From: Adiantum capillus-veneris
Taxonomy: Eukaryota; Streptophyta; Polypodiopsida; Polypodiales; Pteridaceae
NCBI GenBank assembly: GCA_014529385.2
Contig: CM043971.1
Span: 96,579,382-96,643,381, forward strand
DNA length: 64,000 nt
Direction of reading: 5' to 3'
Under the pieces are notes generated by a model, which saw only the letters and a program-made list of their open reading frames with translations, was not told the DNA's origin and made no database searches. The position numbers were made by a program, and so were the translations under genes. This document shows positions 24,280 to 35,929 of the stretch, in pieces; position 1 is the first letter of the stretch; every line of letters begins with the position of its first letter.

Positions 24280-25371
24280 AATCTCCTTTTTCAACCATTC
24301 CGAATCGCACCAATCACACATCTGGTTTCAACATTGTCTGGCTACCAATGTTTCAAAACAAGAGATTTAATTTCTCTCCAGTTATTATTAGCATGCCATG
24401 CCATCATCTCAGATTCCAAAGGCAGTTTTTTTTTTCAGAAAAGCTGACAAGTCAGCTTTGTTATCCCACCAACAGAGTGCATCAGACCGGACACCCGAAA
24501 CCATCCGTTGCCTTTGAGATACCGCCAAGAGCGCTTATTGGGGGTTGTGCCCACCACCTTGGTGATGCAACTCCAACCCTTTTCCTACAGATAATCTCAT
24601 TTTTCAACCACTCCGAACTGAACCAATCACATATCTGGTTTCAACATTGTCTGGTTGCCAATGTTTCAAAACAAGAGATTTTGTCTCCAGTTATTATTAG
24701 CATGCCATGCCATGATCTAAGATTCCAAAGGCTTTTTTGCACAAGGATGTCCTATTGGCAAGAGAATCACTCTCCTCTTATTTTGGTTAGTGCTTCTTTG
24801 CAGTTTTTGCATGCGTCCTTTGTGGGTTCATGTTCTTACCTTTGTAGAAACCTCGAAGGTCCATTGAGAAAAAGCACCGGTCTTTGGAGCTCCTCTCGAT
24901 TAGTAGCTAATTGTTCATCTTCCTACATTTGTAGAAACCCTTGTGAAGGTCCTTTGAGAAAAAGCGTCGATCTTTGGAGCTCCTTTTATTAGTAGTTAAT
25001 TGTTCCTACTACTACTACTCGCTTCCATTTTTATTGCAGCCTTAGCTGGAACCTCAATGAGATTCATCCATGCTAGCTCTCCGCTAACGGCCCAATTGAG
25101 GTGGCCTATATGTAGCCATCAACTTGTCTGCAAGAAAATGCGAATGACAGATTCAATCTCGAGTGCAGATGGAGGGATATTTTTACGCTCACTTTCTTAC
25201 CATTAGGATAGATGCACTTACCATGACACTCTATGCACCATTCCTTTATAATGCAGCTCCACACTCCCACGCTCCTCCGGAGCCTTGCTGAGGCTGCTGA
25301 GGAAGCTTTCCATTAAAGCTTGGAGGAAGCAAGGAAGAGAAGAGGAGGAAGAGAGGAGCATTGGGAAGAAG
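24280..25371. repeat. A-only stretch with two nested tandem duplications
   Basis: A ~310-bp unit (CATCTGGTTTCAACATTGTC, then AGCATGCCATGCC and AGATTCCAAAGGC) occurs at about 24318-24425 and 24630-24735. A ~100-bp unit (TTTGTAGAAACC, then TTTGAGAAAAAGC, TCTTTGGAGCTCC) occurs at about 24838-24915 and 24930-25005. A 214-codon open frame at 24348-24992 spans both duplications, carries both repeat copies, and has no recognisable domain. I do not treat it as a gene. Confidence 0.55.
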
Positions 25372-27490
25372 TGTGGAAATTAGAGGTACTGCTCTACTTT
25401 GTGCATACACACACATAGAGACGTGCTAGTGCAGGAGGCGGTTACCAAGAGACACGTGTGGACAGATGCAACCGCTCACATTATTCGGGTTGGAGACCTC
25501 TATTAATAGAGGTATGATTGAGATTACAAAAGTCATGCTGACGTGTCAAAGCCTTGTGGCTTATTTCCAACACTCCCCCATAAGCAAAAAATTCTTTGAT
25601 AATTGGAGAGATGATGCATTGCAGATTTTCTATATGCACAATGCATTACAATCATGCTCAGCTAGTTTGCTTGAAGCTCTTGAAGTCTTTGAGAAATTTG
25701 AGCTGCTTGGCTGCATTCTTCATCTTTCATCTTGGCATGTTCGGGTGTTGGTAATCTTTTGGTCGCCAGAAAGGAGCTTCGGATGCTCGAGCTTCATTTG
25801 CTACATTTCTCCCCCTCAAGGGAGTGCATCCAAATGCAGATGGAGAACCATGAGGTAAGTGTGGGGGTTGCCCACATTGTGAACATTAATAGCAAGAGTG
25901 CTATTGTCCATCGCCCAATAAATGTTTTGGATCGGGAGCAGCAAAGGATCCATGTGGAAGGAGGGATTTAGTACTTTGTTGAGGGGTTGGAAGAAGAGGT
26001 ATCACAATGTTGCCAACGGTAATGAATGTTAGAGCCGATAGTGTTGGACACCATGGTGAAGCTGAGGGATTAAGTGGTGCAGAGGGTGGAGAGGCAGCCA
26101 TATAGGCTGTGAAGCAAGAGATGGTCGTCGGAGGAAAGAGGTAGGTGATTGAGAGGATGAGTTGTTGGAGAGATTTGTCAATATGGGTGTGGAGGAACGT
26201 TGTCGAAGGAAAGAGACATCCAGTGAAGAGGAAGCAACCTGTAGAGGTACAAGGAGTTCCGCTTCAGATCGTGAGAGCCCATGGCTGGAAGGAGTTTTGG
26301 ATTTCCCATGGCCGTAAGGGAAAGGTTGAGGGTCAGATGGTCAAGAGCTTATGATTGAGGCTCGCCCAGTTGTAGGCATGTAGTTCAAGGTTGTCGATGG
26401 CGAGGGTCTTGAAAAAGATGCAGGACTTCCAGCAAGGTGAGGATGTGGTTTTGTTGGTGATGCATGGCTCCCAAAGTGGAGGGTTTTCAAGGAAATGGGA
26501 AGATGAAGTTGGGCAGGGAGCAACTCCTTGTTGTAAGGACCCCCCGGATCAAACACTTGTACATCAACTTCATTCGTAGCCTCATCTTTCTCTTCGTCTT
26601 CTTCGAGTAGGGGAACCATTGTGTATGCTTCTTGAAAATCAAGGAAGCAAAAGTGATTACGAAATTGACTTGCATGTAAAGCAGAAATGAATTTACTGTA
26701 TTTTGGTATGGCTCGTCATTTCATCATTTTCTTCTTCAGAAGGTTGTTCATTTTCTTGCATGTTGCTTTCTGCAGCACTGGCAGCTTGCCCAACAACTTG
26801 CGGGTCAGAGGCTCTGAGATGCATTGGAAAAACTTGTGTTGCAGTGGTTTCGCCAGGCTCAGAGGTTGAGGTTGATTCTTTTGTTGCTTGTCCTGCAGCG
26901 TTTTCGCCAGGCTCAGAGGTCCGTTCTTTTGTTGCTTGTCCTGCAGTGTTCTCGCCAGGCTCAGAGGCTGACATCGCTTGCCCAGTTTTGTGCAGGTTAC
27001 TAAGATGGTCAGAGACGGGTTCTTTGTTTTGAGAATGCAGGTTGAATTTCTCTGCTTCGCTTGTGGCTTGCCCTGAGGGAATTGATGAGGATTAGAGGCC
27101 CAAGAATATTGAAGAAAGAAGTCCCGTGCGAGGAGAGGTCCACAATGGGGATCGCCTTCTGCAGCCATATTATTGGCGAGGAATTTTGCACGGAGCGCAA
27201 TAACTGTGCAGTCACTGTGCGCAGCCAGGTGAGACGAGATGATGGGCGGCATCACAGGCACGTAGGAGTGCTATCTACTCGATGATACCATGTGGAAATT
27301 AGAGGTGATACTCTACACTGTGCATACACACACACATAGACGTGCTGGTGCAGGAGGCGTTACCAAGAGATGCATGTGGACAGATGAAACCGCTCACATT
27401 ATTCGGGTTGGAGACCTCTATCAATAGAGGTACGATTGAGATTACAAACGTCATGCTGACGTGTCAAAGCCTTGCATCTTATTTCCAACA
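25372..27490 (-). mobile_element. Short non-autonomous LTR retrotransposon, complete
   Basis: Two ~200-bp direct repeats (25372-25572 and 27291-27490) flank 1.7 kb. A 5-bp target duplication AGAAG lies at 25367-25371 and 27491-27495. On the minus strand each LTR starts TGTTGGAAATAAG and ends TAATTTCCACA. The sequence following the 5' LTR (27279-27290) begins TGGTATCATCGAG, a close match to the initiator-Met tRNA primer site TGGTATCA. A purine-rich tract (TATGGGGGAG, at 25573-25582) precedes the 3' LTR. No protease, integrase or reverse transcriptase is visible, so it depends on another element. Internally it has three ~51-base units encoding SEPGE(N/T).AGQAT-type peptides (about 26840-26975). 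Confidence 0.85.
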
Positions 27491-28317
27491 AGAAGAACCA
27501 AGGGAGGAGAAAGAAGAGGAGGAAGAAAGCTTGGAATCGAGTTGTTTTAAGCCTGTAGAGCCGTCGAGCGCCACCACTGCGGAGCTGTTCCTGCTGCCTC
27601 GTCCGTCACCGCCCAGTGCTGATGTCGCCGGCGGTGCTACCCTGCAGCACCCGAGAGGAAAACCAAAACTCTCTCTCTCTCTTTCTGACAGGGATGCAGC
27701 CCCCCCCACCACCTCTTCCTTGGCCAGCAGTGAGCGGGAAGAAGTCCACACTCCCTCCCACGCTCGCCATTCGTTTGTCTCTCTGTTCAAATAGAGGTTA
27801 CAGCATTTGAAAATTTTGTCATTTTTTTGAGTTCAAGGGTTAAGGCATTAAGCCCACTTTCTACCTTCCACCCACCACTTTCCAATTCTAGCCTTAAGAG
27901 GCTCATCACACGCAAAATGGCAGCAGTGTGTACGCTTCCATAGCAAGGCTTTTCGAGGTAATCGGATACGGTATCAAAAATTTCTTTCCCGCACCAGAAA
28001 ATTCCGGTGATATTTTGCAGAACATTCTAGCAAGGCTCTCTTCATGCAAAAATTATTAGGTAGAGGAAACTTCAACGTTTTAGTCGATTTCTGCAACAGA
28101 CTCGCTTACCTTACCGCATTGGATTCGTGCCGCCGTCGGGAGCTTTTTGCATCGGATTCTCCTCGATAGAGGGGGGTGACTATTTTCTATGTGCTTTTCT
28201 TTAGCGTGTGCTTTCTAATTTTGCAACTTTTCGCATTTCTTTAAATTTTAAAAAAAAATAAAGATATCTGCCCCGTTTGCTAGTTCTTTATCTTTTTCTA
28301 GACTTCTCTCCTCGATC
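27491..28317. other. Leader region ahead of the gag remnant (segment A)
   Basis: Purine-rich then mixed sequence shared with 47951-48783. There is a CT microsatellite at 27668-27684 and no conserved frame. It is probably the 5' untranslated leader or LTR remnant of the gypsy-type element whose gag follows, though I could not find paired LTRs. Confidence 0.35.
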
Positions 28318-29400
28318 GTGGGCTTAACCCCGATCGAGTTATCTGGCCGCAGACGTCAGATTTTGACCCGTCCGGAGGCACGCTCCTCGGTCATGCCACG
28401 TGATCCGCAAGCACCCTTCTCGTCCGTAGACCCTGTGCTAGGACCCGGGGCACCCGTAGAGGCCGCCATGCCTGATGACCCTCTTCCAACCGATGACCGA
28501 AAGAAATGGACACCGAGGCCGTCAAGGGTGACGAAGAGGACCTCTTGGAGTACGGCCTGGATGATTATGACCTCGCCGACCCAACGGACCTCGTGTCAGA
28601 GATGGAGCTCTCTAGCGGGATGTACCACTATTTTACCGCCAAACTGACCACCTTAGAGAGGATCCAGGGTGATTTGGTTACGATGCTTCAAAGCATCTCC
28701 ACGCGGTTAGGCGCGTTGAAAGTGGCTTCGCTTAACCCAACTCCTCTAGGCAGACGCACCCCTGCGGCGCAGGTGAGCTTAGTCTCGTCAGCGTTCACAG
28801 GGGTACCACTCAATGTACCGACAGGGCTGTCTGTAGAGACAACCTCGCACTTCCTCAAAGACCTAAAGCCGCCGAGGTTTGGGGGCGAGGAACGGGAATG
28901 AAACAAAGACTCTGTCAATATGTTCCTAGAGCAAAGTGGTCGGACTTGCATGCGCTGCGATAGCAGCCTAGCCACGTGCAGCCCGTAGAGGCTAGCCTCT
29001 CATTAACTGGCAAGGCTTACAAGTGGTGGATGAATCTAACCCCTCATTCTGCCACTTGGATGGAAATTGAAGCGATGTTTCACAAAGAATTCTTGCCAGC
29101 TAATGACGAGAGAAAAAATGAGAGTTGTGGGATAAATGTTCTATGGAGAACAAATCCCTAACTCAGTACATCTCGGACTATAGGGGGATAGTACTCAAGC
29201 TAAAAATGATCGATGAATACCAAAAGCTACGGGGCTTCAAGAGAGGTTTTATAGACGGTTACCTTGAGTACGTAGAGCCCTTAGCACCTAAAGATCTTTC
29301 TGAGGCTATTAAATATGCATAGATATTTGATGACATCAAGCGCCGTGGTGTGCGAGATGGGGCAGGGCGGAGCGGAGAGAAGAAAGGGTGCAGGGTTTAA
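28318..29400 (+). pseudogene. Ty3/gypsy-type gag remnant, copy A
   Basis: The reading goes from PIELSGRRRQILTRPEARS through an acidic part (GDEEDLLEYGLDDYD) to the retrotransposon gag core: HFLKDLKPPRFGG, ASLSLTGKAYKWWMNL, SLTQYISDYRGIVLKLK and FKRGFIDGYLEYVEPL. A basic tail follows (to about 29520). Retrotrans_gag proteins form the particle that packages element RNA. Lesions are a lost base near 28497 relative to B, TGA at 28899, several breaks between 28920 and 28990, a scrambled stretch near 29110, and TAG at 29320. No pol region follows. Confidence 0.75.
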
Positions 29401-29994
29401 GAGGAAAGAGTTCCGTAGTGAACGGCCAAGGGATAAGATAGACAAAGGGAATCAAAACGGTCGTTAGTCCAAAAAACCACGACCTTTCAAGAAAAAGAGA
29501 AAGAGTCGAAAATCCACAAGAAAGAGCAGTACGCTAAAGCACGCAACATTAGGGTCAAAAACAACTAAAAAGGGTTGTTTGTTAATTTAAGGATTAAGGA
29601 ATAGTCCAATAGTCATTTGACACGTATACAAAAGTATGGCACTCTTGTCTCCTCTATTTTGGGTTTCGGTGGTCCTATTTTGATGGAGAACGGCTAAATG
29701 TCTTGATCATAATTAAAGCTGAAACTGCTATATTTAGGTGCTTTCGGCAAGTGATCTCATTAAATTTGCGGCCCAAAGTAATGAAGTCTCATCTTTTATT
29801 CTATTTTATATTTCACAAAAGCGTTGTCAAAAGATACGAAATTTATGTTAGAAGGCTCTCAAAACAAGGCCATTAATGACAAATCACCTACTTTTTTCAA
29901 ATGTATACCTTTTTCACTCTCTCTCTATTTTGTGAGGGGTTTAAGTCTTTCCGTCTCTATATTTTCTTTCTTTTTTTCTAATCTTTGAGTTTTC

Positions 29995-32490
29995 ATGGCG
30001 TCTTTGGCACGTCGCCCTTCACATAACATAACTTCTTATGACTTTCATAACGTTAGAGAGGATAGTCTTTGGAAGCCCATATCTTTTCGTGTGAATGACT
30101 GGGTAGCAATGCTTCCTTCATGCAAAGGTGTACACAGAGTGAAGAGAACTAAACGTGATAAAGTAAAAAACCATTGGAAAGGTCCTGTTCTTGCTTTCAA
30201 AGTGACCGACAATGGTTGGCTAGCTAAGGTTCAACATGTGTACATGGCCAAGGATATGGTGTTGGACTGGGACGAACATCCCACGCTGCATTCTTACTAT
30301 AAGTAAAGTAAAACTTCTATTTGATACAATAAATTTGTCATTCTTCCATTGTTTTTTCTCATTTTTTGATTCCATTCCAGACATATTTCCTTCAACAGCT
30401 ATGGAATGGCAGCCTCTGGAGAGATGAAGTGGGACGTTCAAAACAATGCATAAAGGGATTGCAAATGCTATGTATGCTGACAAGCCACCTTCCTTTTATA
30501 AAACAATGGATTTGTTTGTCTATTTTGCAGAATACAAGGTTCCATCAGGAGAAGGTGCATATGGAGAACTACATCAGTTACTCGTTCCCACCATAAGTTC
30601 ACTTGACTGGGAAGCTCTTCATGCATGTACTATATCAATCTTCAAATCCAAGATCAAAGAAGACATCCTTAACAATAGGTTGGTAATGGGACACTTTTAT
30701 GTCCTGTTAAGTGACCATTTTCCTTGAATTATGTCAAGAGTTTCAAAATAGATTTTGAGGTGCTATCTATCTAGAAAGTTATCTCATGAGCTGAAATAAA
30801 CTCGACATTTTTTTGGAATATCAATTCCATCTTTAACATTGTCCTTGCACAACATTTTATAACCTAAACTGTGTGAAAAAATGGGTCCTGTTTTTGGCTT
30901 TTTTCAACTTTTTACAAATATACCACTCTAGAATTCATATTTGTGAGGTCTATAATGCTAGAGAACTATCTTTAGTAGTCCTCAACATGTCCTGATGCTT
31001 CTAGGGAGAAATAAATATTAAAGTTGTAAGTTATAACCAAATTACAAAAAATATCAAATCCTGTTTTTTAGCCAATTTTAGGTCTTCTATGATTTTTTTG
31101 GTGGATTTCATGATATCCAAATACATTTTTGATTTTCTATGTCTCATATTGTAACATAAATCTAACATTCCTTGAGTTTTGGGGCACCTAATACCCTATT
31201 TTGCATAGTACACAACGATGGTTGATTTTTTCAATTATAGAAGAAAACGAAACATTCTAGTATATCAAGTATAGCTTTTTCAATATTGTTAGTTTCTTGT
31301 GACAACTACATGCATTTTGTAGGTAGTAACCATATCTAGTCATAAGGATCAAATTGGCTAGATAGATATTGAATTTTCTATGGGATTCTACAACTCATAA
31401 TGTTGAACCCAGTTTTTTCATGTTTGCTGTATTAAACACTTCATCTTTGTCCCCAAAATTCCCCTTGGTAAGAGATGTATTATTATTTTGACATGCTCCA
31501 TGGCTCCTTATGAACATAAAGGACAATAGGGAACTAAGAAAACATGCATATATTATTTTTATTGAGCATGGCTAAAGAAACTTTGATGATATGTTTGCAG
31601 AATGGTAAAAATTCAACTTTTTTGTACCTATTTATTTTGGCAAAACAAAAAATAGTGAGTGAGAAGCAATCATATGTTCTGATCACCAACCCATTGAAGT
31701 TAACTAGGGAATTTATCTCAAGTCCTACAAAAATCCTAAATCTTATTTTTATGCAACAAAACGTAAGAAATGACTGTTTTGATGAAAATGCACTTGTCCA
31801 TCAACTTTGGAGGCTTGGTGTGACCAAAAGATGAGAAATATTACAAGTTTATTATTTTTTCCATGTGTAATAGGCCTTGAACTATAACCTCATGAAAGGA
31901 TTCTACAAAATGAGTGGATCTACTATGGTATTGGAGGTTTTTTTCAAAACCCTGAAAGGACACTTTTATGTCCTGTTAGGTTACCAACCTAGTGTTAAAG
32001 CTATGTCTCTCGCAGGATATCAAGAAGGATTAATCAATGGTTCTTGCCTATACATGTCTTTGTGGCATGTTTCAAAACAATGGACTTGCAGAGTACAAAG
32101 ACGATGTGTCTTAATAGAAGACTTTCTATGACTGATTTGGATAATGTACTTGGAGACGGAAGGAGCACCAAAGAAACTTTCCATATTGACAATAATATTA
32201 GTTGTAGAGTAAGCCCAAATTCTATGTCTATCTCATATCAACTATGTCGTCAATCATTAGTTCTAGGCTACGACTATAGGAGATGGAGAAGCAAATTAGG
32301 TAGCTGGGTTCCTCTCGACTCTTAGAAAAAATTTTCAGAGTTTGAACTAAAGGTCACAGTCCATCCACACACCAAGTATAGAAGCCTTATAGTAACAACA
32401 AATTGGAGACTACATGATGTTAGAGAATCTCTTGAGTTTCTTAATGAAACATCTCCTAAGTATAGGTTCAAAGTGGATGGAATGTGGTGA
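29995..32490 (+). pseudogene. Unrecognised two-or-more-exon gene, copy A (split by a TTAA element)
   Basis: Exon 1 (29995-30298) opens MASLARRPSHNITSYDF and runs through a basic middle (RVKRTKRDKVKNHWKG) to HPTLHS. The donor has changed from GTAAGT, as in B, to ATAAGT. Exon 2 begins at 30381 after TTCCATTCCAG. A base is missing near 30424, which shifts the frame. The TTAA element at 30673-31994 then splits exon 2 inside KEDIL. After it, sequence to about 32490 continues the match to B (SCRVSPNSMSISYQLC, YDYRRWRSKLGSW) with further stops (TAG at 32323). I recognise no family. Confidence 0.5.
30673..31994 (+). mobile_element. TTAA-flanked inverted-terminal element, copy 3 (complete, with known empty site)
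   Basis: 1322 bp, from CAATAGGTTGGTAAT to TTACCAACCTAGTG, flanked by TTAA at 30669-30672 and 31995-31998. The other duplicate has the uninterrupted site at about 50822-50831 (CATCCTTAAAGC), so one TTAA was duplicated on insertion. The interior is close to copy 2 (2202-3506). No transposase domain is seen. The 96-codon frame at 31544-31834 is the same stretch that is open in copy 2, but upstream sequence is shifted. Confidence 0.88.
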
Positions 32491-32799
32491 GCACAAGGAT
32501 GGAGAATTCAACCTCTTGCATCACATGCCTTCACCCAAAAAGAGTTTTATTTGAGCCACTTGCAAGGACTTGAAAAACAAGTTCAATATTATAATCATTG
32601 CATTTTGCCAATATATTTATCTTTTCTCTACCTTATTTTGATCATTATTTATGTTGTTTTAAACTTAAGTGACACAATGATACACATTTAAGAATTGATA
32701 ATTATTAAGTATTTGAAGTACAAAATTATGAATCACCAAAGGGTATATGTTCATATGGACAAAATGAACAAAAGTGTATATAACTTTTGTGGAGAAATC

Positions 32800-33221
32800 A
32801 ACTCCACTTTTCTTTTTGCTTGACAGTATTCTGCATCCTTAGAGACCCTTTTTCTTTTGTGTTCAAGAGGGGGTGAAAGTTCAGGAGTAGGTGGTGGTGA
32901 CTTGGGCTCCTCAGGGCTTGGCATGGGGACTTGGCAAGGGTTGGTGCTTTGGGATCCTGAGGAGTGGTTGGCTTGGGTGACTTGGCAACCTTCTTTGGCA
33001 ACATGATTAGTAGCTTGAAAGGTGAGCTAGGTGCCTCCCCTTACTCTTCTTAGTTGTACGACGCTTTTGAACCTTGAATTTCAATGGTGACTGGAATGGA
33101 TGGACCTTTGTCTCTTCTCTTCTTTTTGCAGGGCTCTTCTTCATGGTGGGACTCTTCCCCTTGGTAGGACTCTTCTTGGCATGGCTCTTCTTTGTAGGAC
33201 TCTTCTTCTTGTGATTCCTTT
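32800..33221 (-). pseudogene. Truncated 3' end of the histone-like KSP-rich gene, copy A
   Basis: The minus-strand reading has KKSPTKKSHAKKSPTKGKSP, then VQKRRTTKKSKG, and in a shifted frame FPKKVAKSPKPTTPQ-type and SPPPTPELS-type prolines. It equals the last part of the gene at 51640-53860. The duplication boundary at 33221 cuts it off from all upstream exons, so this copy has no start or promoter of its own. Confidence 0.75.
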
Positions 33222-33786
33222 GTAGGACCAATCTTACAGAGTTACTTGTGAAATTTATGAATTCACAGACAACTCAAGGAGCCACAAGTGGCACGGTTCA
33301 AGGGAACCAAGCTCGCTCAAGGAGTCCAAGAGACAAGTGCTGCAGAAGATGCAGAAGGTAGCAATGCACTACTTAAGAATATCACCATTCTTGAGTTTCA
33401 CGGGGAAGAGCATGATCGCAACAAGGATGTGGTCAATGCGTTCTTACACAAATGGAGTGATATTCATATATTCACTATACAGCATAACACAAAGATTTCG
33501 ATGCAGCAGATTTCGACGGCCATACCTTTCCACGCGTTTTTTGACGGACTTGCATTCCGTCGATATACACATGGAAAGGGGTGTCGAAATGCACGTGGAA
33601 ATACGTGTGGAAAGGTAAACATTACCACGCGTATTTCCACAGATATTCCCACGTGTTTTTCGACGCATATTTCAACGAAAAAAAAATTGGAGAAAAAAAA
33701 GAAAATCCGCGCGTAGGCGGTCATTTTCGCCTGCGATGCGCTCAGATCTGCTCTTGGCTGAAACCTGCTACACAGGTATTATGAGC
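33222..33786. other. Spacer between the two duplicates, with a foldback
   Basis: Present once. From 33222 to about 33480 one frame is open on the plus strand with no recognised domain (ARFKGTKLAQGVQETSAAED). From about 33520 to 33670, GTGGAAA/TTTCCAC and CGTCGAAA/TTTCGACG motifs recur in both directions and can fold into an imperfect hairpin. Confidence 0.45.
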
Positions 33787-33850
33787 TCTCCCCCCCCCCC
33801 CCCCCCCCCCCCCCCCAACCCCTCCTCTCTACATCGTGTGTGTGTGTGTG

Positions 33851-33924
<74 letters not shown>

Positions 33925-33938
33925 TGTGTGTGTGTGTG

Positions 33939-34011
<73 letters not shown>

Positions 34012-34023
34012 TGTGTGTGTGTA

Positions 34024-34082
<59 letters not shown>

Positions 34083-34107
34083 TGAGAGAAATGTGTGTGT
34101 AGGAAAT

Positions 34108-34176
<69 letters not shown>

Positions 34177-34191
34177 TGTGTACGATGAGAA

Positions 34192-34236
<45 letters not shown>
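33787..34236. repeat. Compound poly-C / GT / GA microsatellite, ~450 bp
   Basis: Starts with about 26 C, then four or five blocks of the pattern (GT)n GTAGGA (GA)n, each GA run 40-70 bases. It ends six bases before the left boundary of segment B. The ~33-bp GTGTGTGTAGGAGAGAG joins are themselves repeated, so it grew by duplication of larger units as well as slippage. Confidence 0.92.
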
Positions 34237-35639
34237 AATGTGAAGAGGAAGGTGCAATGGAAAAGCTTAAGGACAAAGGAGGTGCACAGAGGAACGTTAG
34301 TTGGCGATGGCGTGAAGAAATGAGCGCATGAAGTGAAGGTAAGAAAAATGATGAATAATAATTGATTATGCATGGCAAGGCGTGCCCAAGATGTTTCAAT
34401 ATAGGCCAATATCTAAATACACAATATAGTGCTTAATATTGCTTGGAGCTTTTTTAAAAAGTTGAGCAACGATGGCGTCGTCGTTGCTCAAACTCAAAAG
34501 AAAGAAGAAAATGGACGAAGTATAGCTTGGAAGCGTCGAGCTCGCATTAGAGGCAGGCCTGTTGGAAGCAAGAGAGGCGATATAAGCTGTGGGAGGCGAG
34601 GGTCCATCAACGTGAACAGGGTATGTTTCGTGTTTGGTTTGATGTGATTACGACGAGCTGTGGTATGAGAGAGAGGGCGTTTGCCAGGGAAAGCGGGGTA
34701 GGGGGGCCTTCAAAGGCAACATAACGAGATGTGGCGTGAGAGAGAGGAGGAAAAACGAAATGAAATGAAATGTCATCTGAACGTCTTCAAAATGCCCTGC
34801 GTGAGAGAGAGGGAGAAAAATGAAATGAGCTAAAATGTTATATAACCTTTTCAAAAGGCCATAGTGACCTATAAGACCATTTTGAAGGCCAAAAAGTTAC
34901 AATGTGGTTGATTGCCTTGACATACCATTTGTGGCAGTGCCCAATACCCCCTCTAAATCCACATCCATAGAGCCTCGCAATGGGTGAATGCATTTATGTG
35001 CACCGATGACATCAGTGAGGATGACATTTGTTTCTTTTTGGCACTGTCCATTTGGGGCAAATTTTTCTTGGTTTCAAGCTTGGCTCCCTCATTCTCCCTT
35101 GCATTTCCCCTTCTTCCACTGCTTCCCATCGTATCCCTATACCAAATAGCCGCTCAAAACAATAGATGACGGATAATTTTTATATACTTTAGGGTTTGTT
35201 TATTACTGAGTAGATGACAAGGATGTTGTGGCGGTTACATTGCATGGCGGTTTCATCTTTCTCATTTTGTCCAACAAGGATGCCCCCTGGCCCCTTATTT
35301 GTTTTTGTTCTTTGTTGAGGCGTCTTGGTTCACACTTGCCGGATGATGGACTAGGTGGTCGACATTCTAGTGGTCCAAAGGGCTTGGCGAGATGCGAAGA
35401 AGTGATACCAAGGGTGGCGAGTGGACACCATGGCTAGCCTATCATTCCTACCTCAATCTGGATATGTGTAGCTGTCTCTCAAATATATTTCTTAGTAGTT
35501 ATGGATGGGAGGTACTCTGTTGTATATATAATCTGTTTTGTGTGGTCTAGGGGGACTAGTCTCAGGTCTAGAGTCGAGTGACTGTCAGAGCACTTCCCAC
35601 GCTGCTACAACCATGCAAAAATGCTGATGTAGACTTCTT

Positions 35640-35830
35640 AAAATGCGGCTAATCTTGGTTGAGAATCGCTGTCCCAAGGGGCTGGATCAATGGCCGCAAA
35701 AACGTTGTCCAAGGGGGCTGAAGAACGTTGGCTGAGAAACACTGTTGGCTGAGAAACACTGTCCAAAGGGGCTGAAAAACGTTGTCAATCCCGGCTGAAA
35801 AACATTGTTCAAAGGGGCTGATCTGCTACG
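35640..35830. repeat. Minisatellite GGGGCTGAAAAACGTTGTCC (segment B)
   Basis: Counterpart of 18425-18600 with unit-number differences. A further block lies at 36895-37025. Confidence 0.7.
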
Positions 35831-35929
35831 GAGGTGGCTGTTGAAAACGTTGGGCTTCACTGATGGAAAACGCCAGGGTTTTGCGGGGTTTCTTGCTTGA
35901 GAAGTCTTCCGAAGGGTAGGTGCGACGAC

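Larger units (their letters stand above)
16991..33221 (+). repeat. Segmental duplication, copy A (~16.2 kb)
   Basis: It is collinear with 34242-52066 in direct orientation. Matching blocks run from GAAGAGGAAGGTGCAATGG (16991 and 34242) to TTCTTCTTGTGATTCCTTT (ending 33221 and 52066). Relative to B, copy A keeps 24010-27135 and 29270-29575, gained a TTAA element (30673-31994), and lacks ~500 bp after 22885. Most aligned stretches differ at only a few bases per line, so the duplication is old enough to have decayed but still recent. Confidence 0.93.

Noticed and set aside
24348-24992. 214-codon open frame
   Set aside because: It crosses two tandem duplications, repeats itself accordingly, and has no domain; absent from segment B.
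27342-27794. 150-codon plus-strand frame in the LTR/leader region
   Set aside because: Starts in the LTR, is low complexity (Glu and Ser runs), and is broken in the B copy.
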